From Tractidigestivibacter scatoligenes (GTDB lineage Bacteria; Actinomycetota; Coriobacteriia; Coriobacteriales; Atopobiaceae): a stretch of 64,000 bases of DNA. The notes beneath the pieces are model-generated. The model was not told the DNA's origin. It made no database searches and saw only the letters and a list, made by a program, of their open reading frames with translations. Below are positions 50,215-58,344 of the stretch, one piece after another. Positions within the stretch are counted from its first letter, which is position 1; the number at the start of each line of letters is the position of its first letter. The translations under genes and the position numbers were made by a program. The DNA lies in NCBI RefSeq assembly GCF_001494635.1, contig NZ_LOJF01000011.1, positions 232,142-296,141 on the forward strand, written 5' to 3'.

Positions 50215-51588
50215 TTCCACGACGAGGCAGCCCATGTTGAGGCGGTGCGTCCACTCGCCAATGACGTTGCCAATGCCACAGCGGGTGAAGACGCCGCCGA
50301 ACTTCCCGTTGAAGAGGAAGAGCCCCTCCATGTTGCTCATCTCGGGGGCGTCGAGCGGGTCCTCGCCAGGCTTGAGAACGCCGCCGCGCAGGGTGGGCGT
50401 ACGGTACTGAGGCGCATACGCCTGCACCACACCGCCGTTCTTTGCGCAGGTGGCAAGCGCGGTCTCCCACTCCTCCTGCGACTTGCAGTCAAGGCCGGCC
50501 ACCACACCCACGGCGTTGTAGCCACCCGCAGGCTTCACGATCCAGCGGTCCTTCTCGGCATAGGGCGAGAGATCAGAATCGGCGGCGAGCAGCACCGTCT
50601 CCGGAACGTGTGCGTCGATGAAGGCGCGCTCCTCGGGAGTGAGTATGCCATCTACCGCATCCGAGCGCATAATCGCGAAGACGGTCTTTGTGGCGCACGG
50701 CCAGGTCCTGTAGCCGCCAATGACGCAGGCAAGGCCACGGCGCGCAGCCTCTGCCAGGGCGTCGGCTCCGGCGCAGGGCTTCTCGGCAATCTCGGACGTG
50801 ACAGCACGGCGGTACACGCAGGAGACGGGGCCACCGGGCGCCATGAGGAGGTCGGTACCGGCCACGTGCTCGATATGCAGGTCGCGAATGTCGCAGAACT
50901 GAGCATAGATGCCCCTGTCGGAGAGACGCCAGAGGAAGTCCTCAAGCTCGTCCGTCGACGCACTCTCGGCGTAGTCGACAATACACAGCGACGGATGTTC
51001 AACGCTGCTGCCAAAACGGTCGGCATTTGCCCAGCTCACATACGTGTCGCGAATGGCGTCGATGGCCTCTCCCACGACATCGTACGTCGTGATGTTGGGG
51101 TGCTTCTCGGCAAACTTGCGGTAGGCCTGGGTTGCCTGGATGGCGCGGGTGACCTCGACGGTCGAGGTCATGCCGGCAGAGCCGTCTGTGTTGAGCTCAC
51201 AGAACTGGTAGTCGCCCGTCTCCTCGTTGAAGAAGACATCCACACGCGCGATGGGAATCATCTGCTCGTAGCCGGTGGGTACAAGCGTGAGCTCCTCAAG
51301 CTCCGGAGAGAAGTGGAAGAGCTTACGGAACTCAGGATTGCGCAGGTACTCGGCAGTGATCTTGTCCATGATGCGACCCATGGTCTCGGCGGCATCGCGC
51401 AGGATCTTAATCTGCTCGCCGTCAAAGATCTTGGGCGTCATGGCCCAAGAAACGGGTCCGCCGTGGTAGAGCGCGTGGGTGGTGAGTAGGTAACGGTCCC
51501 CGGCCTCCCTGCTCTCAACGTCACCGGCAAGCTCGCGCGCCGCCGAGAGGAACTCTTCCTCAAGCTCGCGTCCATGAAGACTAGTCAT
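50212..51588 (-). CDS. circularly permuted ATP-grasp protein (glutathionylspermidine synthase-like)
   Basis: A 458-residue protein of the pre-ATP-grasp/ATP-grasp type found in glutathionylspermidine synthase-like and peptide-ligase proteins. Recognisable: DVFFNEETGDYQFCELNTDG (acidic Mg/ATP region with ELN), RWIVKPAGGYNAVGVVAGLD (ATP-binding Lys and glycine loop) and IGEWTHRLNMGCLVVE at the end. The central EHPSLCIVDYAESASTDELE and IYAQFCDIRDLHIE form the preATP-grasp part. The ATG giving MTSLHGRELEEEF is chosen; a GTG three codons earlier is possible. No partner amidase or peptide gene is adjacent, so the bond formed is unknown. Confidence 0.75.
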   Translation of the reverse strand: MTSLHGRELEEEFLSAARELAGDVESREAGDRYLLTTHALYHGGPVSWAMTPKIFDGEQIKILRDAAETMGRIMDKITAEYLRNPEFRKLFHFSPELEELTLVPTGYEQMIPIARVDVFFNEETGDYQFCELNTDGSAGMTSTVEVTRAIQATQAYRKFAEKHPNITTYDVVGEAIDAIRDTYVSWANADRFGSSVEHPSLCIVDYAESASTDELEDFLWRLSDRGIYAQFCDIRDLHIEHVAGTDLLMAPGGPVSCVYRRAVTSEIAEKPCAGADALAEAARRGLACVIGGYRTWPCATKTVFAIMRSDAVDGILTPEERAFIDAHVPETVLLAADSDLSPYAEKDRWIVKPAGGYNAVGVVAGLDCKSQEEWETALATCAKNGGVVQAYAPQYRTPTLRGGVLKPGEDPLDAPEMSNMEGLFLFNGKFGGVFTRCGIGNVIGEWTHRLNMGCLVVE

Positions 51589-51782
51589 ATGGGTCACTTC
51601 CTGATCACCATGCCGCTACGTGACAATTCGGCGAACGTCACCAATCTGTCTGTAAGTTGCTGCCCGATTTTAGACGCTTGGAAACAGCATCATTGATTCT
51701 GCACACAGCATGACGAGCGAATCTTTATGACAGGAAGCTGAAATGGATAGCTATGGTGACACTTTGGCACCGGTAGATCACG

Positions 51783-53639
51783 CTATGGGCGGCTCATGAA
51801 GTGCATTCCCTTCTCCGGGTACACCGTGAGGCCAAGCTTCTCCTGAAGCGCAATGGAGGCCTGATTGTCGGGCCACACCTCTCCCCAGGGCACAAGACCG
51901 CGGTCGAGCTGCTCGTTGATCTTCGCGGACTCAAGCGCGGTTGCCCACCCACGCCGGCGCTGCTCGGGAAAGACCTCCAACATGCCAATAGCGCCTTCGG
52001 GGTGCTCGCCGATAAATGCGCAGAGACGCCCCGCCTCAAAGCCTCCCAGCACAAGCCCGCGTGCGAGAATGTCCTCCAGCTCGCCGGGCGCCAGGTACTC
52101 AGGGTGCGAGTAGTGCGAGGCAACAAGCTCGGCGTACGCTGGCGTGAGCGTGCGGATATCGAGCGTAGGGTCTACCTCAAGGCGGCCCTTCTTCTCGTAG
52201 ACAACCATGTTGCAGGGGGCGTCCTCGGTTAGGCCAAGGTCGCGGCGCACGTCGTGCACGGGCGCGGAGCCAAGGACGCACACCAGGTCGCGCGAGGCAA
52301 AGACGTCGAGCGCCTCGCGCATGGCCTTCCGGGAGGTCCCCCAGACAAAAGTCCCGTGGCGCGGCACCTCAAGGAGGCACACGCCCTTCTCGGCGACAAG
52401 GACCTCACCAATCCCGCGGCGCGCGCACTCGAGGATGGGGAACGCCTCGTGCGGACCGTCCGAGAGAAGCCCTATCGCCCGTGCGCGGCGGGTCTCCGCG
52501 GGCTCAGCCAGCGCATCCATGATATAGGCCAGGCGCTCCGCGATGACGGCAGAGCCATCGGCGTTGGGGTGCTCGTAGCCGTCGGCCATGAGGACTGGGC
52601 TTGCCTGCAGGAGGCGCGAGCCCTCGACCAGATGCATGCCGGGGTTGGCCGCCACCGCGGTGCGGATAAGGTCGGGCACGGCGGCAAAGCAGCTGCCCCG
52701 GTGCGTGGGGTGCGTCTCGTCCAGATGCCAGAGGGGCGTAAGCGTCCAGGTAGACGCCTCGGGCCACGCCTCGGCAACCTCGAAGAGGCTCGTGCGAATG
52801 TCACGCGAGATGCGCATCTCCTGGCAGGGTTCGTAGCGGTAGTTCTCGCCGAGCTCCACCACCACGGCCGCGGGCGACGCCTCGTCTGCCAGGCCAACGG
52901 TAGAGCCCGGCAGGAAGACCTGGCCGCCGATGCCTTGGTTGAGCACGTCCATACCAAGCCGCGTGGCGAGAAGGGCCGGCCAGTTGTGCGCAGGGTCGCC
53001 GGCAACGAAGCCCTGGGCGATGGAGTCGCCAATCACCAGCAGCTGGTCGCGAGCGGGAACCGCCTCGATTACGTTGCCGTCGCCCACCACGTGACGCAGG
53101 TCGCAGCTTGTGAGGCAGGGCAGCCACACGCGCACGTGGTGATGGCGACCCATGCCGGGTAGGCGCTGGAGGTTGCTCTCGGGCGCCTCGTTGGGGTCGT
53201 CAAGCGCAAACTCCACGCGCGTCACACCGTCGCGGTTCTCCTCGGGAAGCACGCAGGGCAGATGGCGGCCGTCGACGTCGCACGAGAAGCCGTCGAGGGG
53301 GCCGTCTGGCGCAAAGGCGCACTCAGCGGCCTCGTCGAGCACCTCGCGCGAGCCGCGCGGAAACGGCTCCACGCGCGCCTCGAGCACGATGGCGGAGGAG
53401 TCCGTCTCAAACTCCACGGTGACGCCCGCCGTGCAGGCGGCCATTGCGCGATAGAGCCCCGGGTGCCAGGCCCGACAGCTCCCGATAGCCTTGAGCTGGC
53501 TCTTTGCAAAGCGCCAGGGGTGAGTCCATCCGCGGCCCAACGGCTCTGTCCACACGGCACCGTGGAGCAGACCCTCTGCGGGAACGCTCACGAGCAGGTC
53601 GGCCATGTCCTTCTCGTCCATGAGTTCACTGACGCTCAT
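51783..53639 (-). CDS. SGNH/GDSL hydrolase fused to a GNAT acetyltransferase domain
   Basis: A 618-residue two-enzyme fusion. Residues 1-200 form a beta-rich SsfX3-like N-domain. An SGNH esterase domain follows (about 200-390): block I LLVIGDSIAQGFVAGD with the catalytic Ser, block II VLNQGIGGQVF, block III VVVELGENYRYEP and block V EHPNADGSAVIAE with His. The C-terminal region (about 400-618) ends in a GNAT fold: VLGGFEAGRLCAFIGEHPEG, MLEVFPEQRRRGWATALESA and VWPDNQASIALQEKLGL. An enzyme that both deacylates and acylates, for example on cell-wall or glycan substrates, is conceivable but not shown. Ribosome site GAGGGGCG. No neighbours in the same unit. Confidence 0.85.
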   Translation of the reverse strand: MSVSELMDEKDMADLLVSVPAEGLLHGAVWTEPLGRGWTHPWRFAKSQLKAIGSCRAWHPGLYRAMAACTAGVTVEFETDSSAIVLEARVEPFPRGSREVLDEAAECAFAPDGPLDGFSCDVDGRHLPCVLPEENRDGVTRVEFALDDPNEAPESNLQRLPGMGRHHHVRVWLPCLTSCDLRHVVGDGNVIEAVPARDQLLVIGDSIAQGFVAGDPAHNWPALLATRLGMDVLNQGIGGQVFLPGSTVGLADEASPAAVVVELGENYRYEPCQEMRISRDIRTSLFEVAEAWPEASTWTLTPLWHLDETHPTHRGSCFAAVPDLIRTAVAANPGMHLVEGSRLLQASPVLMADGYEHPNADGSAVIAERLAYIMDALAEPAETRRARAIGLLSDGPHEAFPILECARRGIGEVLVAEKGVCLLEVPRHGTFVWGTSRKAMREALDVFASRDLVCVLGSAPVHDVRRDLGLTEDAPCNMVVYEKKGRLEVDPTLDIRTLTPAYAELVASHYSHPEYLAPGELEDILARGLVLGGFEAGRLCAFIGEHPEGAIGMLEVFPEQRRRGWATALESAKINEQLDRGLVPWGEVWPDNQASIALQEKLGLTVYPEKGMHFMSRP

Positions 53640-53770
53640 CGCACGTCGCCCCTCTGCGATTCAGCCACGTTGTGTGCGCTGCGATTGTTGTTTGCGGGCA
53701 TCCATTGTGGCAGAAACGAGGACGGCGTGGGCGCTGAGCAATAACGCTTCAAGCGAGTTGCTAAAACGGG

Positions 53771-53855
53771 CCTTCCGGCGAGAAACTGACGCCGGAGAGG
53801 GGGTTTCGTACGCAATCGCTGCGATAACGGCTCTTCCGGCGCCCGGCGCTCGGCG
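53771..53855 (-). repeat. hairpin-spacer repeat array R7 (two units, inverted orientation)
   Basis: CTTCCGGCGAG / CTGACGCCGGAGAGG (53772-53799) and TCTTCCGGCGCC / GGCGCTCGGCG (53832-53855), joined by TTTCGTACGCAATCGCTGCG then ATAACGG, the inverse of the R1-R4 spacer. It abuts the glycosylase stop at 53856. Confidence 0.8.
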
Positions 53856-54392
53856 CTATTCCCCGTCGGCCGCGCGCCGGAGCGATTCGTAGGCAACGAC
53901 AAGGTCGTCGAGGCGCATCCGGGCGTTCGCCGGGCTCGTGGAGGGAAGCCCCGTGCATGGAACGCCGCACGCAGGCTCAATGAGCCGCTGGTAGAGCCTT
54001 GTGGCGGTGCCACCGGTACAGAACACGCGCACGATTGGAGCCGCCGATAGAATCCTGCCCACGTCATTGGGCACGGGATCGCGGATGGAGGCGTCGCTCG
54101 CCCCCGCGATGGTGCAGCTTGCAAGCACGTCCCATAAAGCCACATGGTGACGAAGGCACAGATCGCGACGGTCATCGTTGCTCGCGGGCACAGGCTCTCC
54201 CCAAAGTGCCGCCATCACGCGCCAGAAGCGGTTCTGCGGGTTGCCATAGTAGAAGCGCACCTCTCGCGACTTGGGGCTGGGCATGGTCCCTAGCACAAGC
54301 ACGCGGCTCTTCCCATCAAATATAGGTTCAAGAGGATGAACGACGCGCTGGCCCGCAGGGGCGGACGTCTCTTTGCCTGCTCTACTCGCCAT
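53856..54392 (-). CDS. DNA-deoxyinosine glycosylase-type uracil-DNA-glycosylase superfamily protein
   Basis: A 178-residue protein of the UDG superfamily, closest in motif to the DNA-deoxyinosine glycosylases (TIGR04274). LVLGTMPSPKSREVRFYYGN then PQNRFWRVMAALWGEP is the active-site region, HVALWDVLASCTIAGASDAS follows, and GLPSTSPANARM is the C-terminal DNA-insertion loop. It would excise hypoxanthine or uracil from DNA. The ATG (MASRAGKETSAPAG) lies 11 bases inside the end of the phosphatase gene, so the two are coupled. Confidence 0.85.
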   Translation of the reverse strand: MASRAGKETSAPAGQRVVHPLEPIFDGKSRVLVLGTMPSPKSREVRFYYGNPQNRFWRVMAALWGEPVPASNDDRRDLCLRHHVALWDVLASCTIAGASDASIRDPVPNDVGRILSAAPIVRVFCTGGTATRLYQRLIEPACGVPCTGLPSTSPANARMRLDDLVVAYESLRRAADGE

Positions 54393-55185
54393 CGCGAACG
54401 GGCTCCGCGAACTCCTCGCCGTCATCCAGGCGTACCATCGTAATCTGGCCAAAGCCCGCGCCGCCCGCAGCACCGGAGTCGATGTCCCAGCGGTCCGCCA
54501 CGTCACCTGTTGCGTCGCACGCGCCCACGCGCACCATCTGCGCAATGCCGTCACTGTTTCTCACCGGACGGTCGAACTCGTCCGTCATGGACGTAAGGTA
54601 GGGCGTGGGGGTGTGGCCAGCCACGACGATGGGACCCTCTCCCCTCTCGTTAAGCAACCCCGTAGGAACCGACCAGAACTCGTCGCGAATCCACAGCAGG
54701 TCGTCGGGGGTCTGCTCGCCGATAAGTGCATCAAGAGCGCAATCATTCCACGCGCCGTCTGCCGGCAGCGGTCCACCTGGGCGAATGCCGGCGTGAGCCA
54801 TGATATAGGGACGACCCGCCACCTCAATGTGCGCAGAGAGCGGAAGGTTGCGCCCCCAGCCGATAAGCTCGCTCGCCTCATCATCCGAGGCACCCTCGAG
54901 CCCGGAGAGCGTTGCCATGCCACCGTTGATGGCCCAGTTGGCCTGGGAAACAACGTCGTCCTTGTGGTCGAGCGCGTCAAGCATGAGGTCCTCGTGGTTG
55001 CCCTTGAGCACGCGAACGTTGGGAAGCGAGCGCACCACGCGCATGACGCCAACGGGATCTGGCCCGCGGTCAATCATGTCTCCCAGGCAGAAAACAACGT
55101 CTTCTGCGCAAGGAGACACGCGCTCGAGCACGCGCTCGAGCGTCGCACGATGCCCGTGGACATCAGAAAAGACGTATGTCGACAT
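54382..55185 (-). CDS. PPP-family metallophosphoesterase (serine/threonine phosphatase-like)
   Basis: Calcineurin-like phosphoesterase of 267 residues. The whole metal set is present: YVFSDVHGHRATLERVLERV, FCLGDMIDRGPDPVGVMRVV, VLKGNHEDLMLDALDH, MAHAGIRPGG and VVAGHTPTPYL. This is the PPP pattern shared by bacterial protein phosphatases and ApaH-like Ap4A hydrolases; the substrate is undetermined. Ribosome site GGGGGG before the ATG. Follows vsr by 52 bases and overlaps the glycosylase gene. Confidence 0.88.
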   Translation of the reverse strand: MSTYVFSDVHGHRATLERVLERVSPCAEDVVFCLGDMIDRGPDPVGVMRVVRSLPNVRVLKGNHEDLMLDALDHKDDVVSQANWAINGGMATLSGLEGASDDEASELIGWGRNLPLSAHIEVAGRPYIMAHAGIRPGGPLPADGAWNDCALDALIGEQTPDDLLWIRDEFWSVPTGLLNERGEGPIVVAGHTPTPYLTSMTDEFDRPVRNSDGIAQMVRVGACDATGDVADRWDIDSGAAGGAGFGQITMVRLDDGEEFAEPVRDGE

Positions 55186-55237
55186 GGCGGCACCCCCCGT
55201 CGTTGGCCATGGACACTAGCTTAGACCTGCGGCTGGT

Positions 55238-55750
55238 TTAACGCAAAACATACCGTGAGCGTAGCTTTTGGCGCTCTCGGCGAAGTTTCCACGGGCTAAG
55301 CGAGCCAATCTCAACAACGCGCGGGACGCGCGGAGCATCCCCGCTCGCTCGGTCAAGTTCGCGAAGGACCTCCTGCATTGTGGGCTCGAGACGCTCCTTC
55401 TTGAGCATGCACTCCCACACCACGATGACGGTCCAACCATCCTGTACCAGCAGCGCATTGTCACGAGAGTCGCGCTCCCTGTTGCGCTCGAACTTTGCCT
55501 TCCAGAACTCCACGTTGCTCTTTGGTAGCGGCAGGGCACAGTGGGGGCATCGGTGCCAGAAGCAGCCGTTCACAAATATGGCAACGCGCCTGCCGGGAAA
55601 GCAGATGTCGGGCTTGCCCGGCGCCTTCTTCCAGTGCAGGCGGTATCCGGTGTAGCCAGCCTCACGCAGCCGAGCCCGCACCAGCAGCTCGGGCTTGGTG
55701 TTCTTGCTCTTGTTCGCCTGCATCACATGGCGCGTTGCCTCGCTCGTCAA
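55238..55750 (-). CDS. vsr: very short patch repair endonuclease Vsr
   Basis: Nicks DNA 5' of the T in T:G mismatches arising from deaminated 5-methylcytosine. The 170-residue product has ATRHVMQANKSKNTKPELLV, YRLHWKKAPGKPDICFPGRR with the catalytic Asp, VAIFVNGCFWHRCPHCALP (zinc Cys/His and active-site His), and NVEFWKAKFERNRERDSRDN. The TTG start overlaps the phospholipase TGA by four bases; an ATG nine codons later would cut into the family's N-terminal segment. No cytosine methyltransferase gene is adjacent, unlike most vsr genes. Confidence 0.93.
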   Translation of the reverse strand: MTSEATRHVMQANKSKNTKPELLVRARLREAGYTGYRLHWKKAPGKPDICFPGRRVAIFVNGCFWHRCPHCALPLPKSNVEFWKAKFERNRERDSRDNALLVQDGWTVIVVWECMLKKERLEPTMQEVLRELDRASGDAPRVPRVVEIGSLSPWKLRRERQKLRSRYVLR

Positions 55751-56730
55751 GACGCAGCGACACCCACCTGCGCGAGCGGGGCGTCAATGGGAGCAGGCGC
55801 CCCCTCAAAGTTGAGGTTGCCCGTAAGCGCGCACGCGGCATCGTCACCAAAGTCGCGCGAGAGCACGGCCGCGACCACGGCAGACGCACGGTCCAAGGCT
55901 CGCTCATACAGATCTTCGAACGAATCCCTGCTCACAACACCCGTTGCGAGGTTGGTCCATGCGCGGTGCTCGCTGTTATCAAACTCCGAGGAAGCAGACG
56001 CCCGCACGCGATGCGAAAGCGCGCCATAGGTGGAGTAGGGAGTGCCAGTTATAGCGCGCTCAAGGGCGGCGACCACGTTGCGGTGCGGCTCGCGCGTAGC
56101 GTACAGCAGGCGCATGATGGTGCGGTAGCAGCCCACCGAAACCGAGAAGGTGGTGGGGTCGATGGGCTTGTCGTACGTCCAGAGCGCCGCATAGAAATAA
56201 ATCTTGTCGATAATGGCAAGCACCTCACGAGAAGCGCGCAGGGTATTTGCAAACGGACGGTACTCGGCAATGGTCTTGGCAGTCTTGCGATAGAGAACCG
56301 CCTCGTCCAGGTCGCGCTCCACCTCCATGTGAACCTTGCCGTCATACTCCGGTCCCAGCTCGGACACACCCGCATGCGTGAGGTCGTATGCCCAGGCGTT
56401 CACAAAGGGGTGGACCGTTGAGTCAAGCAGCCAATGGCACGAGAAGCCCGCCAGGTACGCTGAACCCACGTCCTTCTCGCGCTTGGGAAGGCGGTCGACG
56501 GCCTCACGCATGGCGGAGAGAAGCCGCGCGGGGCGCTCGTCGTGCATGAGGTTTCCCACCTTTGCCCACTTGGCCATGAGGGGGTAAATGGTGATGTAGA
56601 AGAGCGGGTCTGGACCTTGGCTTCCCAGCAGGAAGGCGTCGCGCTCGTCGAGGGTCGCCAGAGGCAGCTCTGCCTTTGCGCGATCGGCAACATCGCGAGC
56701 AAAGAAGTCGTGCGTGAGAATGTCTGGCAT
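55747..56730 (-). CDS. zinc-dependent phospholipase C family protein
   Basis: A 327-residue protein of the bacterial zinc-dependent phospholipase C-like family, without an evident signal peptide. Metal-ligand segments: PDILTHDFFARDVADR, DAFLLGSQGPDPLFYITIYP, NLMHDERPARLLSAMREAVD and AYLAGFSCHWLLDSTVHPFV. The ATG (MPDILTHDFFA) has AAAGGGG upstream. First gene of the phospholipase-vsr-phosphatase-glycosylase run. In Gram-positives these proteins are often of unknown substrate, so enzymatic activity is inferred. Confidence 0.8.
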   Translation of the reverse strand: MPDILTHDFFARDVADRAKAELPLATLDERDAFLLGSQGPDPLFYITIYPLMAKWAKVGNLMHDERPARLLSAMREAVDRLPKREKDVGSAYLAGFSCHWLLDSTVHPFVNAWAYDLTHAGVSELGPEYDGKVHMEVERDLDEAVLYRKTAKTIAEYRPFANTLRASREVLAIIDKIYFYAALWTYDKPIDPTTFSVSVGCYRTIMRLLYATREPHRNVVAALERAITGTPYSTYGALSHRVRASASSEFDNSEHRAWTNLATGVVSRDSFEDLYERALDRASAVVAAVLSRDFGDDAACALTGNLNFEGAPAPIDAPLAQVGVAAS

Positions 56731-56966
56731 CGTGACCCCTTTCCGGTTCAGGCGGGCGCGTGGTCGCGCAAGACGGACGCAAAGCACACCCGTTCCGCCA
56801 TTATGCCCCATCCAGAGGACGCCAGACGGGCGGCGCGGTAACAGATAGCGTCACGTGTGCAACAGGGTTGTACGCCCGCGGCACCCACGCATCCGCATGG
56901 CGCCACGTGCGTGCCGTACCGCACAAGCCATTACATAATCCTGACATAAGCCGTGAGTTTCGCCGA

Positions 56967-56990
56967 CTTTCAAACGATAACGTTTTGAAG
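56967..56990 (+). promoter_or_regulatory. LacI/CcpA-type operator dyad before the MFS gene
   Basis: CTTTCAAACG and CGTTTTGAAG flank ATAA, a near-perfect 24-bp dyad with the AACG/CGTT centre favoured by LacI-family regulators, 42 bases before the MFS start. The rest of the divergent gap (56731-57031) shows no gene and no convincing -35/-10 pair. Confidence 0.5.
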
Positions 56991-57031
56991 TGTATGAGCG
57001 TAAGACGCGAAGCCAAACAGAGAGGAACACG

Positions 57032-58261
57032 ATGTCTTTCAAGATGACAAAGGCCGAGAGAAGCTGGGTCATGTACGACGTGGGCAATTCTGCGTTGGTG
57101 CTTCTCGCCACAAGCGTCATTCCCATCTACTTCAAGTCGCTGGCAGACGGCCCCGCCCTTGTGGCCTGGAGCTACGCGGAGACCGTGGCCTCGCTGGTCA
57201 TCGCCCTGCTCATGCCAATCCTGGGTTCCGTTGCCGACCAGCAGGGCATGAAGAAGAAGTTCATCATTGGGTCTGTGGGAACGGGCGCCGTGGCATGCGT
57301 TGCGATGGGCTTCCCCACCAGCGCAATGGCGTTTCTCGTGATCTACGTGATCTCCTCTGTGGCACTCAACACGTCGTTCGTGTTCTACGACGCGCTGCTC
57401 GTTGATGCCACAACGGACGACCGTATGGACGAAGTCTCGAGCCAGGGCTATGCGTGGGGCTACATTGGCAGTTGCGTGCCGTTTCTCGCCTGCCTGGCGT
57501 TTGTGCTGGTGAGGCCCTTTGGCATGAGCCTGCAGACGGCCATGCAAATCTCCTTTGTGATCACGGCTGCCTGGTGGGTGGCGTTTACGGTGCCCATGCT
57601 CAAGAACGTCGAGCAGACCCACTACAAGCCGCGCGAGGAGCACGCGCTGGTCAACGCTGTGCGCGGCATTGGCGCTACAGCAAAGCGCATCTGGCGCGAT
57701 CCGTCCATTAGGAATTACATCATTGCGTACTTCTTCTACATCGACGGCGTGCACACCATCATCAAGCTTTCCACCTCGTACGGTGCCGACCTTGGCATCG
57801 ATGGCACGCAGCTTGTGCTGGCGCTGCTCGTCACGCAGTTTGTGGCTTTTCCCTCGGCCATTGCGTATGGCCGTCTAGGACACAAGTTTGGTACGCGCAA
57901 GATGATCCTGGTGGGCATTGCCGGCTACACCTTCATCACGCTGTTTGCTGCGTTCTTCCTGCGTACGGCGGTCGAGTTCTGGATCCTCGCCATCATGGTC
58001 GGCCTCTTCCAGGGCGGCCTGCAGGCGCTTTCGAGGTCCGAGTTTGGCAAGCTCTGCCCCAAGGACCACGCCAACGAGTACTTTGGGTTCTTTGACATCT
58101 TTGGCAAGTACGCGGCAATTCTCGGCACCTTTATCGTGGGTACGATGACGGCCGCCACTGGCAACAGCTCGCTGGGTGTGCTCTCCATTGTGGTGCTGTT
58201 CATCATCGGCTTTGTGGTGATGCTGCGCGTCCCCGAGCGCACGGCGGCGACGGAGGGGTAG
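57032..58261 (+). CDS. MFS transporter, Atg22/UMF1-like
   Basis: Twelve-helix permease of 409 residues. The start MTKAERSWVMYDVGNSALVL is typical of the Atg22/UMF1-like MFS group, with YEAxA-type features of amino-acid or nucleoside exporters. The loop AIAYGRLGHKFGTRKM is an MFS A-motif variant, and GGLQALSRSEFGKLCPKDHA then NEYFGFFDIFGKYAAILG is a conserved Atg22-family stretch. Substrate unknown. The ATG has AGAGAGGAACACG upstream. Divergent from the phospholipase gene and convergent with argD. Confidence 0.88.
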   Translation: MSFKMTKAERSWVMYDVGNSALVLLATSVIPIYFKSLADGPALVAWSYAETVASLVIALLMPILGSVADQQGMKKKFIIGSVGTGAVACVAMGFPTSAMAFLVIYVISSVALNTSFVFYDALLVDATTDDRMDEVSSQGYAWGYIGSCVPFLACLAFVLVRPFGMSLQTAMQISFVITAAWWVAFTVPMLKNVEQTHYKPREEHALVNAVRGIGATAKRIWRDPSIRNYIIAYFFYIDGVHTIIKLSTSYGADLGIDGTQLVLALLVTQFVAFPSAIAYGRLGHKFGTRKMILVGIAGYTFITLFAAFFLRTAVEFWILAIMVGLFQGGLQALSRSEFGKLCPKDHANEYFGFFDIFGKYAAILGTFIVGTMTAATGNSSLGVLSIVVLFIIGFVVMLRVPERTAATEG

Positions 58262-58286
58262 CGCTTCTCCGCACACGGCGCACGGG

Positions 58287-58340
58287 GCTGGTACGCGGCG
58301 CGACGTCGCGGCGCAGAGAAGCAAGCGCGACCGTACCAGC
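58287..58340. terminator. hairpin between convergent MFS and argD genes
   Basis: GCTGGTACG (58287-58295) pairs with CGTACCAGC (58332-58340) around a 36-base loop rich in GCGC dyads. It is placed to end both converging transcripts, but has no U run on either strand. Confidence 0.5.
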
Positions 58341-58344
58341 ACCC

